The notes: generated by a model from the letters alone, not told the origin. Positions 1-10,966 are shown, counted from the stretch's first letter. The stretch is 64,000 nucleotides of DNA from Gigaspora rosea (GCA_003550325.1 QKWP01000219.1:168554-232553); one strand, 5' to 3'. Translations and numbers: made by a program.

Positions 1-47
1 TTTTTTTGTTTTTTTTTTCAAGTATGTTAAATATATATATATATATA

Positions 48-367
48 ATGGGTGGCAATCATTTAATCGACAATAACTTCACCAACATAACATTTCACTG
101 ACAATTATTCATCGATAATTTCATTTTACTGACAGTTTATTTCACCAAAGCTCATTTCACCAACAAAGTAATTCTGGTCATTGTCATTTGGGTCAGGATA
201 GAATTAGGTAGAATTAGAGCTAAATTTAGGGTGCTTTTTGAAAAAATACTTGTCAGTGAAATGAACTTTGGTGAAACAAACTGTCATTAAAATGAACCTG
301 TCATGAGTATTTGTTAGTGAAATGTTATGTTGGTGAAGTGATTGTCAGCAAAATAATATGAACCCAT
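48..367. mobile_element. Foldback MITE with ~110-bp terminal inverted repeats
   Basis: The left arm (from ATGGGT, then CACTTCACCAACATAAC-like sequence, TTTCACTGACA, TTTCACCAAAG) reappears in reverse complement at 245-367. The arms are about 110 bp with moderate mismatch, the spacer is short, and both flanks are TA-rich, as expected for TA-targeting elements. No ORF. Non-autonomous; the family is not recognised. Confidence 0.75.
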
Positions 368-383
368 ATATAATATATATATG

Positions 384-1336
384 GGCCAGTGCAAAAATGT
401 AGATATACAAAAATCGTTACCTAAAATGATTAATGATAGAAAGTTGGACGATCACGCTATATGGAGATAAAAATTGCAAAAAAGGTAAGCATGATCGATA
501 AACTTTATTTAAGGGGTTTTTTTATCAAAATAGATGATTTGAAATGAAATAAATGCACACAAAACTTAATAAACATAGGATGATTATTAGCACTCACCGA
601 TACTTTTAGATTGTTAACAAGGGCAGAAGCAACGAGAAGACACGCCATTACGCAAGCTTGTTGTCACAGTGTTGGGGCCTCAGTTCCACGAGTAATTGCC
701 GAGTAGAACAATAATGAAAATAAAGAAGTAACAGAACGTAAAACACCTGGTCGCCCCCAAAAATGAAGCTAATCTAAATGTTGCAGAAGTTATAGTAACA
801 TAGTTATATCTGCGAACACCTCAGCACTCCTCTTTCTGCACTTATTTTATGAAAGAAGCTTGAAAAAGAAGGTCATTGCAAGGTAATAAATACAGTCACA
901 ATTTGTTTTACACCCTCCAGACCACTGTGAGCTTCAGCTGGGCGAAGGGATTTAGGCCGTTGCGAAACAAGAAGTTGCGAAGACTAGTCTGCACCAAAAC
1001 CTGCTTTCTATTCGAAACAAATAATTCAAAGCACTTACTGAAAAGGTCAGCTCTAAAACTATCACGGCTCTTTGGCAAAAATCACTCACCAGGGCGAAGG
1101 AATATAAGAAATACGATGAATATGTTACGTTAGTTGAAATTGATAACGAAGATCTTGAAATCGAGAAAATCGTTTCCTAATAAAAATTTTTTTCAATATA
1201 AAATTTTAATAAAAATTATATTAAAATAAACTTAAAAACCAAAGCAATATATTAACATTTTAAATACTTATATTAACTTTTTTAAAAAAAATTTTTATCA
1301 ATACTGTATTGGTGTATCTACATTTTTGCACCAGCC
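384..1336 (+). mobile_element. Degenerate Tc1/mariner-like DNA transposon
   Basis: The two ends match in inverted orientation over about 22 bp (GTGCAAAAATGTAGATA core) and abut TA-rich DNA, which suits the TA target of Tc1/mariner. The interior holds a decayed transposase on the plus strand. A short stretch reads RKTPGRPQK around 740-768, resembling the GRP linker between the two helix-turn-helix motifs of this superfamily. A later open stretch (about 1063-1180) reads LWQKSLTRAKEYKKYDEY and ends in an acidic tail before a stop. No continuous frame joins them and the DDE core is not recognisable, so the copy is inactive. The superfamily call rests on the TIR/TA structure and the GRP motif; the interior alone would not be enough. 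Confidence 0.65.
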
Positions 1337-1416
1337 TATATATATATTACTATATATACACAAAAACTATATATCGCACCTGTAGTGTTCAATACCAGTA
1401 TTAAGAACTTTATGTA

Positions 1417-1579
1417 AGGGTGGTGACAGATATTATATAATATTTTAGGGGGGAGGAGGGTCTCTGCAATCTTACATTAAATATAAAATTTCATAATAGC
1501 CAATCAAATTGCTCTTATGTAGGGGGGAGAGGAGTAGGGGTATAGTAAAATTATATTACGTAATATATGTCACCACCCT
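1417..1579. mobile_element. MITE, AGGGTGGTGACA-type TIR
   Basis: TIRs AGGGTGGTGACA...ATATTA at the left and the complementary end at 1551-1579, with G-rich and C-rich subterminal stretches. The same architecture (TIR plus 'ATTTATTACGTAAT' inner repeat) recurs at 22324-22561, 22563-22728 and 23955-24105. Non-coding. The remaining DNA to 1880 is AT-rich with nothing else recognised. Confidence 0.65.
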
Positions 1580-1880
1580 AATATGCAAATCAAAATAAAA
1601 ACAAAAACTTAATTTCGATTAATATTAGAGTTAGGGTCAATGCCTGGAATGGATAGGGGCATAGGTTATACCAAAATTTCATGAGTAATTTTTTTTGTTC
1701 AAAGATAATTTATAACAGAATTTTTGCATTATAGTCATTTTTTAAAAATTTGTATTACACCTGATTTTCACATTACACTGCAGCTTATCATAAAATGATA
1801 GTAGTATTAAACACCAGTAGTGTGATTTAATAATGTTGTGTATATATACTGTATATATAATATATATATATTACTATATA

Positions 1881-1955
1881 TATGGGGTGAAGTCAATAGA
1901 AATGGGACAAATCTATCTAATAAATTTGTCCCATTTCTATTAACTTCATCCATAT
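1881..1955. repeat. Short hairpin element flanked by TA repeats
   Basis: Two ~30-bp arms (GGTGAAGTCAATAGAAATGG and GACAAAT, with complement) surround a ~10-nt loop; the pairing is nearly perfect. (TA)n lies on both sides. Either a minimal TA-targeting MITE or a solo foldback. Confidence 0.7.
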
Positions 1956-1965
1956 ATATATATAT

Positions 1966-2171
1966 AGTGAATTGGCCCGTCTAAAAAATCTTCACCCGGG
2001 TCACCCGATGGGTGGACAATGTGCCACTGGGTGGAAATGGGTTAGTCCAAAAAAAGACACCACCTGGGTCACCTGACAGGTGACCCATCAGGTCACCTGA
2101 ATAAATTAAAAAATCTCAGGTGGTTAATATGACTAGTGATTTGACCCAGGTGGGTTAACCTATGGTAGTAG
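1966..2171. mobile_element. GGGTCACCC-rich foldback element, left part
   Basis: Starts AGTGAATTGGCCC next to (TA)n. The matching right end, AGTGCTTTGACCC in reverse complement, lies at 11752-11765, again next to (TA)n. Both parts are dense in GGGTCACCC/GGGTCAACC words. The element is interrupted at 2171 by the LTR element, whose target duplication GTAG is at 2168-2171 and 11319-11322. Confidence 0.6.
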
Positions 2172-2721
2172 TGTATAGAATAGGTTTTAATTTTGGTAAA
2201 AATTAGTTTGAAAATTAGAACTTAATAAGGAAATTTTGTAATAACTGTATTTAGTAATAGTGATATGCGAAATTGATGTGCAATGACACTCAATGACGCT
2301 TAGTGACGCTTAACGACGCTTAGCGACGCTTAATGACGTTTAGCAACGCTTAACGACGCTTAGTGACGCTTAGCTCAATAGATATATAAACCCACCTTAT
2401 TTCCCTTAGTTTTAGACAGATCCAGACATTGTATTTTATCTTTACCTTTATATTTATTATCCTCCTCTCTTATTATTAATAAACTCTTGGGATTTCTAAG
2501 GAACAGACACCTTGGAATAGCCCTCTTGTTAAATTAATAAACTGTGTATTATCTCTTGTTGTTTTATACCGAACTGCCTCAGAGAAGTGTGTAGTTTCTT
2601 ACAGACATAAAAGAAACTATACTTCCCTCTTGCACACCGCTTCACGCCCAAAGTAAGGGATCTCAGGAGCCGTGTGATTGTTACTCTATCGGAATTAAAG
2701 AAGGCTTCCGGTACTGTAACA
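2172..2721 (+). repeat. 5' LTR of the young Gypsy element
   Basis: Begins TGTATAG and ends GTAACA, about 550 bp. U3 carries a 10-bp tandem repeat (2285-2370). A TATA box (GATATATAAACCC, about 2380-2393) is followed by AATAAA-like signals (TTAATAAACT), consistent with promoter and polyadenylation roles in LTRs. The PBS follows directly. Confidence 0.88.
2285..2370 (+). repeat. 10-bp tandem repeat (GACGCTTARY) in LTR U3
   Basis: About eight to nine copies of a decamer near TGACGCTTAG, in exact 10-bp register, end just before the TATA box. The position suggests an enhancer-like array; this is inference. The assembly gap at 10519-10966 ends at the equivalent place in the 3' LTR, so the repeat may have hindered assembly. 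Confidence 0.85.
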
Positions 2722-3026
2722 TTTGGTGCCTTCTGGCGGAAACCTATTTAAATTATTGAATATTATTAAAGAATTTGGAAATCTTATTATTACTTTTGGC
2801 AGAAATTTAATTATTTTTTTTGGCTGTTACTAACCCTCTTGCTGTTGATTGCACTCTTATTATTCTCTTACAACTTACTTGGAATTTTCTTTTTGTTGGA
2901 TACTAACTATTTACTATATTTAGGAGATTAAAATTTTGTTAACAACTTACTACTAACCTTTTATTTTGGAGGTATTTTATTATTCTTTTATTAGTTTCCT
3001 TAAGACTTGGGAACTGCCTTTTCTAT

Positions 3027-6000
3027 ATGAATAGAGCGTATGAACTATACTTAGAACAAATTGAAGTACACGAAACAAGTCATCCTTCCTCACTTGCGGT
3101 AGACGTTTTGCAAGCCTACCATCCTGATTTATCCTGTACTATCTGTTACCCTGTTGCCAATTTATACCGTCCCTTTCGCCGATTCTGGGGAACGTATCGA
3201 GACAATTATTTTGCTACCCAATACTCACAAAAGACAAACGACTCTTACTGTATTTTAGTTGCTGCTACTGATTATAATACTGCTAGAGCTGCTGCTCGAG
3301 ATATTGTTTTTAGTTGCCGCTATAACAACGACCTATTAGACCCAAAAGAAGTTATTGCTGGTCTACTCCTTGCACATACCCCCTATACTCTTGCACCTAC
3401 CTTACCTCTTAATTTTGAAGCTACTCTACTTGACCTTCACATTGAGGACCTCTTACCTTCTACACCTGCTTCAACTCGACCAAGGACTGAAAACCTTCTA
3501 TTCAATTTTCAAAATCAACTAGGAAGAACTGAATTAAATTTTGACGTTTCTCCACCCAGATCTATATTCACCTTAGGACCTGAACAATTAGCTGATACTG
3601 GTGTTGGTTCTTCCACTAATACTTATATACCAATCCCTCCAAGCCTTGCACTTCCTTCTTCACCTATCTCAGAAATTCCATATCATTATACTCGAGAAAC
3701 TACTCCTCCTCCACGAAATCGCCTCTTTCGCTATTTACAACAAACCTTTTCTCCTGCTCGCACAACTGTTCCTCCATCTCCTCTTGTAACTGAATATTAC
3801 CCAACTGTTAATTTAGATATAAACGTTACCCCACGCCATACACCTCCATTACTTAATACTCCTCCTCTTAACGACCAAAATTTAATTGACCCTCTCGACC
3901 ATTATATTCAAAACCAAGACGCTACTATTGTTAGAGCTGACTCTCCTCCACAATTCGAGGAAATAAATTTACAACCTCTTGTTGAAGAATTAAACCCTAT
4001 CTTACCTCCTAACCAACCAGAAAACCTAATGGGTGATCAAGCTTTACAAGATGCTGCGCAAGCAATAACTGATCTTGCCAATGCCCTTGGACAAGGCTCT
4101 GAGAAAACTCTTATTACTGTTGCAGATTTTTACGGTGACGGAACCCAAGACCCTGCTGACTGGCTGAAGGAATTTCGAAGAGCCGCTACTGCCAACCGAT
4201 GGAGTGCTGAACGGAAACTTCAGCTTGCTCCTGTGTACCTTAAAGGTGTTGCTCTAGACTGGTATACTGCTTTAAACCCGGTACCCAATGTTTTTAATGA
4301 TAACAACCACCAGAACCGAAGTTTCCAGCATCTTTTTAAGACACGTTTCTATACTACTAAGCAAAAGGCCCTTTGGCAAAAACAACTTTTCGAAATTAAG
4401 CAAGGACCCACAGAAACGGTGGATGGATATGTCAACCGATTTCGTACATTGCAAACGAAAGTGGACCCAACCGGTGTTTTTCCCGCTGATTTTGTTAAAC
4501 AACTTTTTATCCAAGGCTTACGTTCTGAGTATGCAGTTAATGTTCAAGCTGCTATACCTAATACCCTGACCGATGCTATTGAAGTAGCCCTCCGCTGGGA
4601 AACTGGAAAATTAATGACTACCCCTACTACCAATACCGACCAAGCTATTCAACAACTTACAGACCAAATTGCTAAGCTTAGTATTAATTTAGCCCAGACA
4701 CAGACCACACCTACCTCTTCTGTTAATTATGCTGACAACCGTGCCCAAACCCCTCGAATGAAAGAGCCTCCTATCTGCTATTATTGTGGACGCACTGGAC
4801 ATTTTATTCGTGATTGCAATAGTAGAAAACAGGACCAACGACAAGGATCCAATTCTCGTCGTAATAATAATAACAATAACCGGAACAGAAATAACAACCA
4901 AAATAGGGACCGAAATGGTCGCTCTTCTGATCGCTATTCCAATAACAGAGACCGTTCTCGCAGTCGCAATAATTCTCGTCCTAGAAGCCAATCTAGAGAT
5001 AATAATTATAGAAGCCGAAATAATGATAACTATCACTCTTACCAAAACTCCTCTAATCGATCTCCTTCGCCTTATCATCGAAGTGTTAATTATCTTACAC
5101 AAAATCAGACTCAGACACCCTCTCTTACTGCTAGCAAGTGGAAAACGCTACTCAATAATCCATCTATCCGAGGTGCCTTGGCTACTCACCTGTATGAGGA
5201 AGCCAAAAATGCCAACCTTGTTCAAACCCCTGCGTATACTACACCTGTCAAATGTAATGTCTCTCTTCAGAATAAACCTTACCAAGCTATTATTGATAGT
5301 GGTGCTTCAATCAGCATGATTGCTCACAAGGCAGTCAAAGAACTTGGATTGACTATTGAAAAGGCCTCTAACAGCCTTATTGTTCCTGCAGTTGGAACTT
5401 CCACTCGGCCTTTAGGGATTATAAAAGACCTGCCAATTGAAATTGATCACATTACTATCCCTCTTACTGTAGAAGTAGTAGACACTACTTCTTACTCTCT
5501 TCTATTAGGCAATGACTGGAATCAAAAAGTGGAAGCAAATTATAATTGGAAAAATGGTTGTTATACTTTTAAATGGGAAAACAAGAAACATACTATCCCT
5601 ACTACTTATGAAAGTAACCAACCTCTACCCAGTCAACCCACTGTGACTGCACCAGATGAATTAGACCTTTATGAACCAGAATACTTATACCCTCGAGAAG
5701 CTTATACTTTCGATCGAGAAGACTCAGACCAATCTCTTTCACTAGAAGAAAATGAATGGACCACTTATCATTCTCGCCGTAGAAACAGAAAAGCTCCTAA
5801 ACAGCGTGTCTGTGGAAATTGTGGTTCTCCTGACCACCTCTTTGCAAATTGTCCTACCAACCAATGTAATCGATGCCAGGAATTTGGCCACATCGCTGTT
5901 AAATGCCCTAAACAAGCCCCAAGACGTACCACCTGCCCTACTTGTCATGACTCCAACCACCTATATAGGGACTGCCCCAATAATGTCTGCAGAGGATGCA

Positions 6001-7103
6001 GTACATTAGGACATATTGAAGCCTACTGTCCTCTTGCCACTTGGAAAAGACAAAATTTGGTTTACCAGTGTGGATGTACTCTTGATCAAGTTGATAGTAA
6101 TCGCCTACCTAACCATAGCACTCGCCGTACCCACCATTGTTGTCAATGTAGAGTTCCTAACAGACCTGAAGTCCTTAGACTTCTTGAAGAGAAACTTGTT
6201 TGCCCTGGATGCTATTCTGACTTTCACTGTGCTCTAGACCGAGAAGACCCTAGGAGTATCCATTTCTTCACCCAAGGTGAAGGACGTGGAATGCTTGTTA
6301 ATTGCAAAGTATGTAATAAAGCAGATACAAGACCTAGAATGTGTCAATTAGACAGTCTTCGGGAAGAATTATGGTTTTGTGAATTAGAACACCTTTACGC
6401 ATACAAGGCTAGCCAGGATATCCAGTATAATCCTAATTATAACCTCTGGACTCGAATCAAACGTTATACTGAATCAACAAAGAATGCCGGACACCAATAT
6501 GAAATGAACCAGACCAGAATTTACCGACTTGCGAAGATTCTCTTGGATGAAAATGACCAGACCATTGCCCAGGCCCTAGAACCTCTAACCTCTGACCGCA
6601 TAACTCAACCCTGGAGCTATAAGGAAATGCAACTTATATTGCAAGCTGAATCAGACTTACTATCAGAAAATGATATTGACCCGCTACAAGCAATTTTAGA
6701 CGAATCCTTCGACACTAGCCACCCAGACTATGACCAGAAGTATGCCCTCGCTGTACTTCGAAGAAACTTTACAGTTCCTGTTGACCTCTGTCAGGAATGT
6801 TTACATGTTAAACACCAAGAGGAATTGAATGCAAATCAAGGGTATTGTGATGATTGCAAACTTCCAGACCCAGAAATTTACTCTCCACCTGCTGAAGAAA
6901 CAGTTAAGGAAATCGATGATGGTTCACAGTTTTATCAGCTTCAACAACAAGTACAACAACAGGATCAATTGATAAAACAATTACAAGCAAGAATTGAAAC
7001 CTTGGAAACTACCAATGCTGCTTTATTATGCTTTTTCCGAGAAGAAGCCCAAAATGCCCACCATCGAGCTAATGCCTTGGATACACTTTGTCAAAATTTT
7101 TAG
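3027..7103 (+). CDS. Gag-protease polyprotein of the young Gypsy element
   Basis: An open frame of 1358 codons. A Pro-rich N-terminal part is followed by a capsid-like region (about residues 350-540, including DPADWLKEFRRAA). Next come a CCHC zinc knuckle (CYYCGRTGHFIRDC, 584-597), an Arg/Ser/Asn-rich basic stretch (about 600-690), and a retropepsin-like protease with IIDSGAS (active-site Asp 757). After the protease there are four more CCHC knuckles at 929-942, 947-960, 970-983 and 988-1001. A Cys/His-rich region with further Cys pairs follows, then a Gln-rich coiled coil near 1295-1335. Most Ty3/Gypsy gags carry one or two knuckles before the protease, so the second array is unusual. The pol frame starts at its end in the -1 frame. 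Confidence 0.92.
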   Translation: MNRAYELYLEQIEVHETSHPSSLAVDVLQAYHPDLSCTICYPVANLYRPFRRFWGTYRDNYFATQYSQKTNDSYCILVAATDYNTARAAARDIVFSCRYNNDLLDPKEVIAGLLLAHTPYTLAPTLPLNFEATLLDLHIEDLLPSTPASTRPRTENLLFNFQNQLGRTELNFDVSPPRSIFTLGPEQLADTGVGSSTNTYIPIPPSLALPSSPISEIPYHYTRETTPPPRNRLFRYLQQTFSPARTTVPPSPLVTEYYPTVNLDINVTPRHTPPLLNTPPLNDQNLIDPLDHYIQNQDATIVRADSPPQFEEINLQPLVEELNPILPPNQPENLMGDQALQDAAQAITDLANALGQGSEKTLITVADFYGDGTQDPADWLKEFRRAATANRWSAERKLQLAPVYLKGVALDWYTALNPVPNVFNDNNHQNRSFQHLFKTRFYTTKQKALWQKQLFEIKQGPTETVDGYVNRFRTLQTKVDPTGVFPADFVKQLFIQGLRSEYAVNVQAAIPNTLTDAIEVALRWETGKLMTTPTTNTDQAIQQLTDQIAKLSINLAQTQTTPTSSVNYADNRAQTPRMKEPPICYYCGRTGHFIRDCNSRKQDQRQGSNSRRNNNNNNRNRNNNQNRDRNGRSSDRYSNNRDRSRSRNNSRPRSQSRDNNYRSRNNDNYHSYQNSSNRSPSPYHRSVNYLTQNQTQTPSLTASKWKTLLNNPSIRGALATHLYEEAKNANLVQTPAYTTPVKCNVSLQNKPYQAIIDSGASISMIAHKAVKELGLTIEKASNSLIVPAVGTSTRPLGIIKDLPIEIDHITIPLTVEVVDTTSYSLLLGNDWNQKVEANYNWKNGCYTFKWENKKHTIPTTYESNQPLPSQPTVTAPDELDLYEPEYLYPREAYTFDREDSDQSLSLEENEWTTYHSRRRNRKAPKQRVCGNCGSPDHLFANCPTNQCNRCQEFGHIAVKCPKQAPRRTTCPTCHDSNHLYRDCPNNVCRGCSTLGHIEAYCPLATWKRQNLVYQCGCTLDQVDSNRLPNHSTRRTHHCCQCRVPNRPEVLRLLEEKLVCPGCYSDFHCALDREDPRSIHFFTQGEGRGMLVNCKVCNKADTRPRMCQLDSLREELWFCELEHLYAYKASQDIQYNPNYNLWTRIKRYTESTKNAGHQYEMNQTRIYRLAKILLDENDQTIAQALEPLTSDRITQPWSYKEMQLILQAESDLLSENDIDPLQAILDESFDTSHPDYDQKYALAVLRRNFTVPVDLCQECLHVKHQEELNANQGYCDDCKLPDPEIYSPPAEETVKEIDDGSQFYQLQQQVQQQDQLIKQLQARIETLETTNAALLCFFREEAQNAHHRANALDTLCQNF

Positions 7104-8653
7104 AGAATCCTAGGCAGGATCATAAACTACCTGTCGACCCAGACCAGAACCTTATACCCAAATTTGTAAATATTATTACTCTTGAACATGAAGAATATAC
7201 CCTATCGACCCAGACTTCTTTAAATATTGGACCACTTAATAAAGAACAAGGCCTAGCTTTTCGGAAATTATTAGAAGAATTTGCAGACCTCTTTGCAAAT
7301 GATATAACTGAGCTAGGACGAACCAACTTGGTTACTCACCGAATCTATACTGAGGATGTACACCCTATTCGTTCCCGGCCTTATTCTGTACCTCCTAATG
7401 AACAAGAATTTATACAAGAAGAAATCCAAAGAATGTTAGAACATAAACTCATTCAACCCTCTGATAGCCCTTGGACCTCACCTGTTGTTCTAGTACGAAA
7501 GAAAAATGGCAAATTACGATTCTGTGTAGACTACAGAAAAGTAAATGCTGTTACCAAAAAGGATGCTTACCCTCTGCCTCGTATTGATGAAATGCTTAAT
7601 GCCCTTACAGGATGCTCTTGGTTCTCTACTCTCGATCTTGCGAGTGGATATTGGCAAGTTGCCATGGACCCCCGTGACAAAGAGAAAACTGCCTTTACTA
7701 CACGATACGGAATTTATGAATTTAATGTAATGCCTTTTGGTCTTTGCAATGCTCCTGCAACTTTTCAAAGGCTGATGGATCGTGTATATAAAGGAATTGC
7801 ATGGAAATTTGTAGTTGTGTACTTAGACGATACAATTGTTTATTCGAGAACATTTGATGAACATTTAACCCATTTAAAAAGAGTATTTAATAGAATTAAA
7901 CAAGCAGGACTCAGACTTAATATAGAAAAGTGTACTTTCTGGATGCACCAACTACCATTTCTTGGACACTTAATCTCTGCTAACGGTATCGCCCCTGACC
8001 CTCAAAAAGTAGAAGCTGTCCAACGGATTCAACCTCCTAAAAACCTTACAGCCCTTCGATCTTTCCTTGGACTTGCGGGATACTATCGCCAATTTATTCA
8101 AAACTTTTCATCAATCGCTCGCCCTTTGAATTCTCTTCTACAAAAGAATGAACCCTATCACTGGCAAGACAAACAACAAAAAGCTTTTGAAGAATTAAAA
8201 TCTAGACTCATTACTGCTCCTATATTAGCCTACCCCAATTTTAAAGAGACATTTATACTTGCTACCGATGCTTCTTATAATGGCTTTGGTGCCACACTAA
8301 GCCAACTAGATAGGAATGGAAAAGAACACCCGATTGCCTATGCTAGTAAAAGTTTGCGAAAAGAAGAAATGAATTATGCAGCAACTGAACTTGAATGTGC
8401 TGCAGTTGTATGGGCCATAGAACATTTTCACAAATATTTAGGCGCTACAAAATTCATCTTAGTTACAGACCACTCAGCATTAAAATGGTTACGTACTGCT
8501 GAACCCAAAGGAAGAATTGGAAGATGGATCTTGAAGCTCCAACCATACAATTTTGGAATTATTCATAAACCAGGCCGAATTCATTCGAATGTTGATGCCC
8601 TCTCTCGGTTACCGACTCAGACCATTGTACCTAATAAATTATATGAATCTTGA
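7088..8653 (+). CDS. Reverse transcriptase-RNase H region of the young Gypsy element
   Basis: Overlaps the gag-protease end by about 30 nt in the -1 frame. The overlap has no ATG but contains the heptamer AAATTTT, which fits the X XXY YYZ pattern of programmed -1 frameshifting known for this family. RT motifs in order: [51 protein letters not shown], and the catalytic VVYLDD. RNase H follows with ATDASYNGFG, TELECAAVVW, VTDHSALKWL and HSNVDALSR. The spacing is normal for Ty3/Gypsy. Confidence 0.93.
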   Translation: MSKFLENPRQDHKLPVDPDQNLIPKFVNIITLEHEEYTLSTQTSLNIGPLNKEQGLAFRKLLEEFADLFANDITELGRTNLVTHRIYTEDVHPIRSRPYSVPPNEQEFIQEEIQRMLEHKLIQPSDSPWTSPVVLVRKKNGKLRFCVDYRKVNAVTKKDAYPLPRIDEMLNALTGCSWFSTLDLASGYWQVAMDPRDKEKTAFTTRYGIYEFNVMPFGLCNAPATFQRLMDRVYKGIAWKFVVVYLDDTIVYSRTFDEHLTHLKRVFNRIKQAGLRLNIEKCTFWMHQLPFLGHLISANGIAPDPQKVEAVQRIQPPKNLTALRSFLGLAGYYRQFIQNFSSIARPLNSLLQKNEPYHWQDKQQKAFEELKSRLITAPILAYPNFKETFILATDASYNGFGATLSQLDRNGKEHPIAYASKSLRKEEMNYAATELECAAVVWAIEHFHKYLGATKFILVTDHSALKWLRTAEPKGRIGRWILKLQPYNFGIIHKPGRIHSNVDALSRLPTQTIVPNKLYES

Positions 8654-9950
8654 CCAATATCATAATCTTTACCACTATTTGGACACAGACCAATTTCCAG
8701 ATGGATTTACTGACCAAGAACAAAAACGACTAATGACCCAGGCTAAATACTTTGAAGTTAGACATCACCTTCTCTATAAAAAGAATAAAAGGAACCCAGA
8801 CAGGCCACTTAGAGTTATAAAATGGACAGAAGTTGAACCAGTATTATATATGATGCATAAGCACCCCACTGCTGGACATTTGGGAACTGACGCTATGTAT
8901 TATAAAATATCTGACCGCTATTATTGGGATCAAATGTATAGAGATATACAAGAATATGTGAAGACTTGTGAGGAATGCCAAAGAAGACAAAAAGGTCATA
9001 GGAAAGAACCTTTACACCCTATACAAATAGGAAGAGCTTTCGAACGTGTTGGAATTGACCTTGTAGGCCCTTTGCCTATAACTAAACAAAACAATCGATA
9101 TATTATTGTCGCTACCGAATACCTGACACGATGGCCAGAAGCTCGTGCTGTTCCAGATGCTAGTGCTAATACACTCGCTCAGTTTATCTTTGAAGAGATA
9201 ATCTGTAGACATGGAACTCCAAAAATTATCTTATCAGACCAAGGTCGCAATTTTATTAGCGAAACTATTAGAATTCTCTGCGAGAAATTTCTTATCAAGC
9301 ACAAATTCTCTTCTCCCTACCACCCTCAGACAAATGGGATGGTGGAAAGATTTAATAGAACATTGTGTGAATCACTTGCAAAAGTGAAAGGAGATGATGA
9401 TTGGGATTTGCATATACCTGCAGTTCTCTTAGCATATAGAACAAAAAGACATGCTACAACAGGATATACCCCCTTTCAACTTATATATGGGAGATATGCT
9501 GTCTTACCAATCGAAGCACTTTTCCTAGTAGAACCTATAGAAATTGATGATGAAATAGACTTACAAGGAAGTATCCCCCAACGCGCTTATGATTTAATAG
9601 AGAAATTACCAAACTACCAGAATCAGGCCAGACAAAATACCGAACGATCACAGCAAAAACAAAAAGTTCATTTTGATGCCAATATTCGAACAGAGACATT
9701 TGAAATTGGTGATAAAGTGTGAATACAAAGAAAGGAACTAAAAGCCTCTCGCTCAGCCAAATTTGAAGATAAAAGATTTGGACCTTTTCTTATCCATGAG
9801 AAATTAGACAATGGTGCTTATAAATTACGAACAATAGAAGGAAAAATTTTACAAAAATACTATAATATTGATCGTCTTGCTAAATATCACGAGCCACAAA
9901 CTTGGAAACCAGTAGTTGTTATTGATTACCCTAGAAATTTCTAGAAGAAA
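8650..9950 (+). CDS. Integrase region of the young Gypsy element (fossil part)
   Basis: Contains the HHCC zinc-binding domain (HKHPTAGHLG and CEECQRR), the DDE catalytic core (VGIDLVGPLP, LSDQGRNF, and NGMVERFNRTL with the catalytic Glu), and a C-terminal GPF/Y-like module (RFGPFLIHEKL). The region is not held in one frame with the rest of pol; I count about two or three breaks. Downstream to the gap is a short acidic stretch of unclear role. Confidence 0.88.
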
Positions 9951-10518
9951 TTTGATCTACAAGGGGATGAAACACGCAACTTAATTCGTAAAACCTTAAA
10001 ATGTATTTATACAACTACCCCTTTTGGAATTTTCCCAAAAATGACAAAAACAAAATTACAACATCAAACCTTGTTAGCCCTCCAATACCTTTTTCAGACA
10101 TGGAAACAAGATAATGCCGCCCAAAATTATGCATTGTGAATTACATTACAATGTGTATGGATATGTGATAATAATGATACCACTCAGACTATTGACCTTA
10201 CTAATGTAATTACTTCATTTCTTGAGCCAGACTCAAATAATTTTCTGAACACTCTAGAAGACACAGAGCAGTTAGAAATTAATTTACCAGAAGTAAATGA
10301 CACAGAAGAAATAAACCAGAACTTGGAACTAGAAGACATACAAGAAGAAGCGTTAACAGTTCCAATTACTAATCAAGAAGAAGTCACTCCTGCTCCATTA
10401 CCTAAAAAATTAACCAAAATTATATAAGATATTATTCAACCTTGTGGACCTCTAACTCAGACATCTATTCCTCTATATACTGGAATAACGTATCAAGAGA
10501 AATTGCAGAAAATTCTCA

Positions 10519-10966
10519 NNNNNNNNNNNNNNNNNNNNNNNNNNNNNNNNNNNNNNNNNNNNNNNNNNNNNNNNNNNNNNNNNNNNNNNNNNNNNNNNNN
10601 NNNNNNNNNNNNNNNNNNNNNNNNNNNNNNNNNNNNNNNNNNNNNNNNNNNNNNNNNNNNNNNNNNNNNNNNNNNNNNNNNNNNNNNNNNNNNNNNNNNN
10701 NNNNNNNNNNNNNNNNNNNNNNNNNNNNNNNNNNNNNNNNNNNNNNNNNNNNNNNNNNNNNNNNNNNNNNNNNNNNNNNNNNNNNNNNNNNNNNNNNNNN
10801 NNNNNNNNNNNNNNNNNNNNNNNNNNNNNNNNNNNNNNNNNNNNNNNNNNNNNNNNNNNNNNNNNNNNNNNNNNNNNNNNNNNNNNNNNNNNNNNNNNNN
10901 NNNNNNNNNNNNNNNNNNNNNNNNNNNNNNNNNNNNNNNNNNNNNNNNNNNNNNNNNNNNNNNNNN
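10519..10966. other. Assembly gap (448 N)
   Basis: Run of N. By comparison with the 5' LTR it should contain the beginning of the 3' LTR (about 200 bp, including the decamer array) plus the end of the element's interior. Confidence 0.99.

Noticed and set aside
876-1133. 85-codon ORF in the mariner relic
   Set aside because: It is in a different frame from the recognisable transposase pieces and shows no motif.
4689-5102. Antisense and alternate-frame ORFs inside gag
   Set aside because: They overlap the basic Asn/Arg-rich tract and arise from its codon composition; the sense frame has clear domains.
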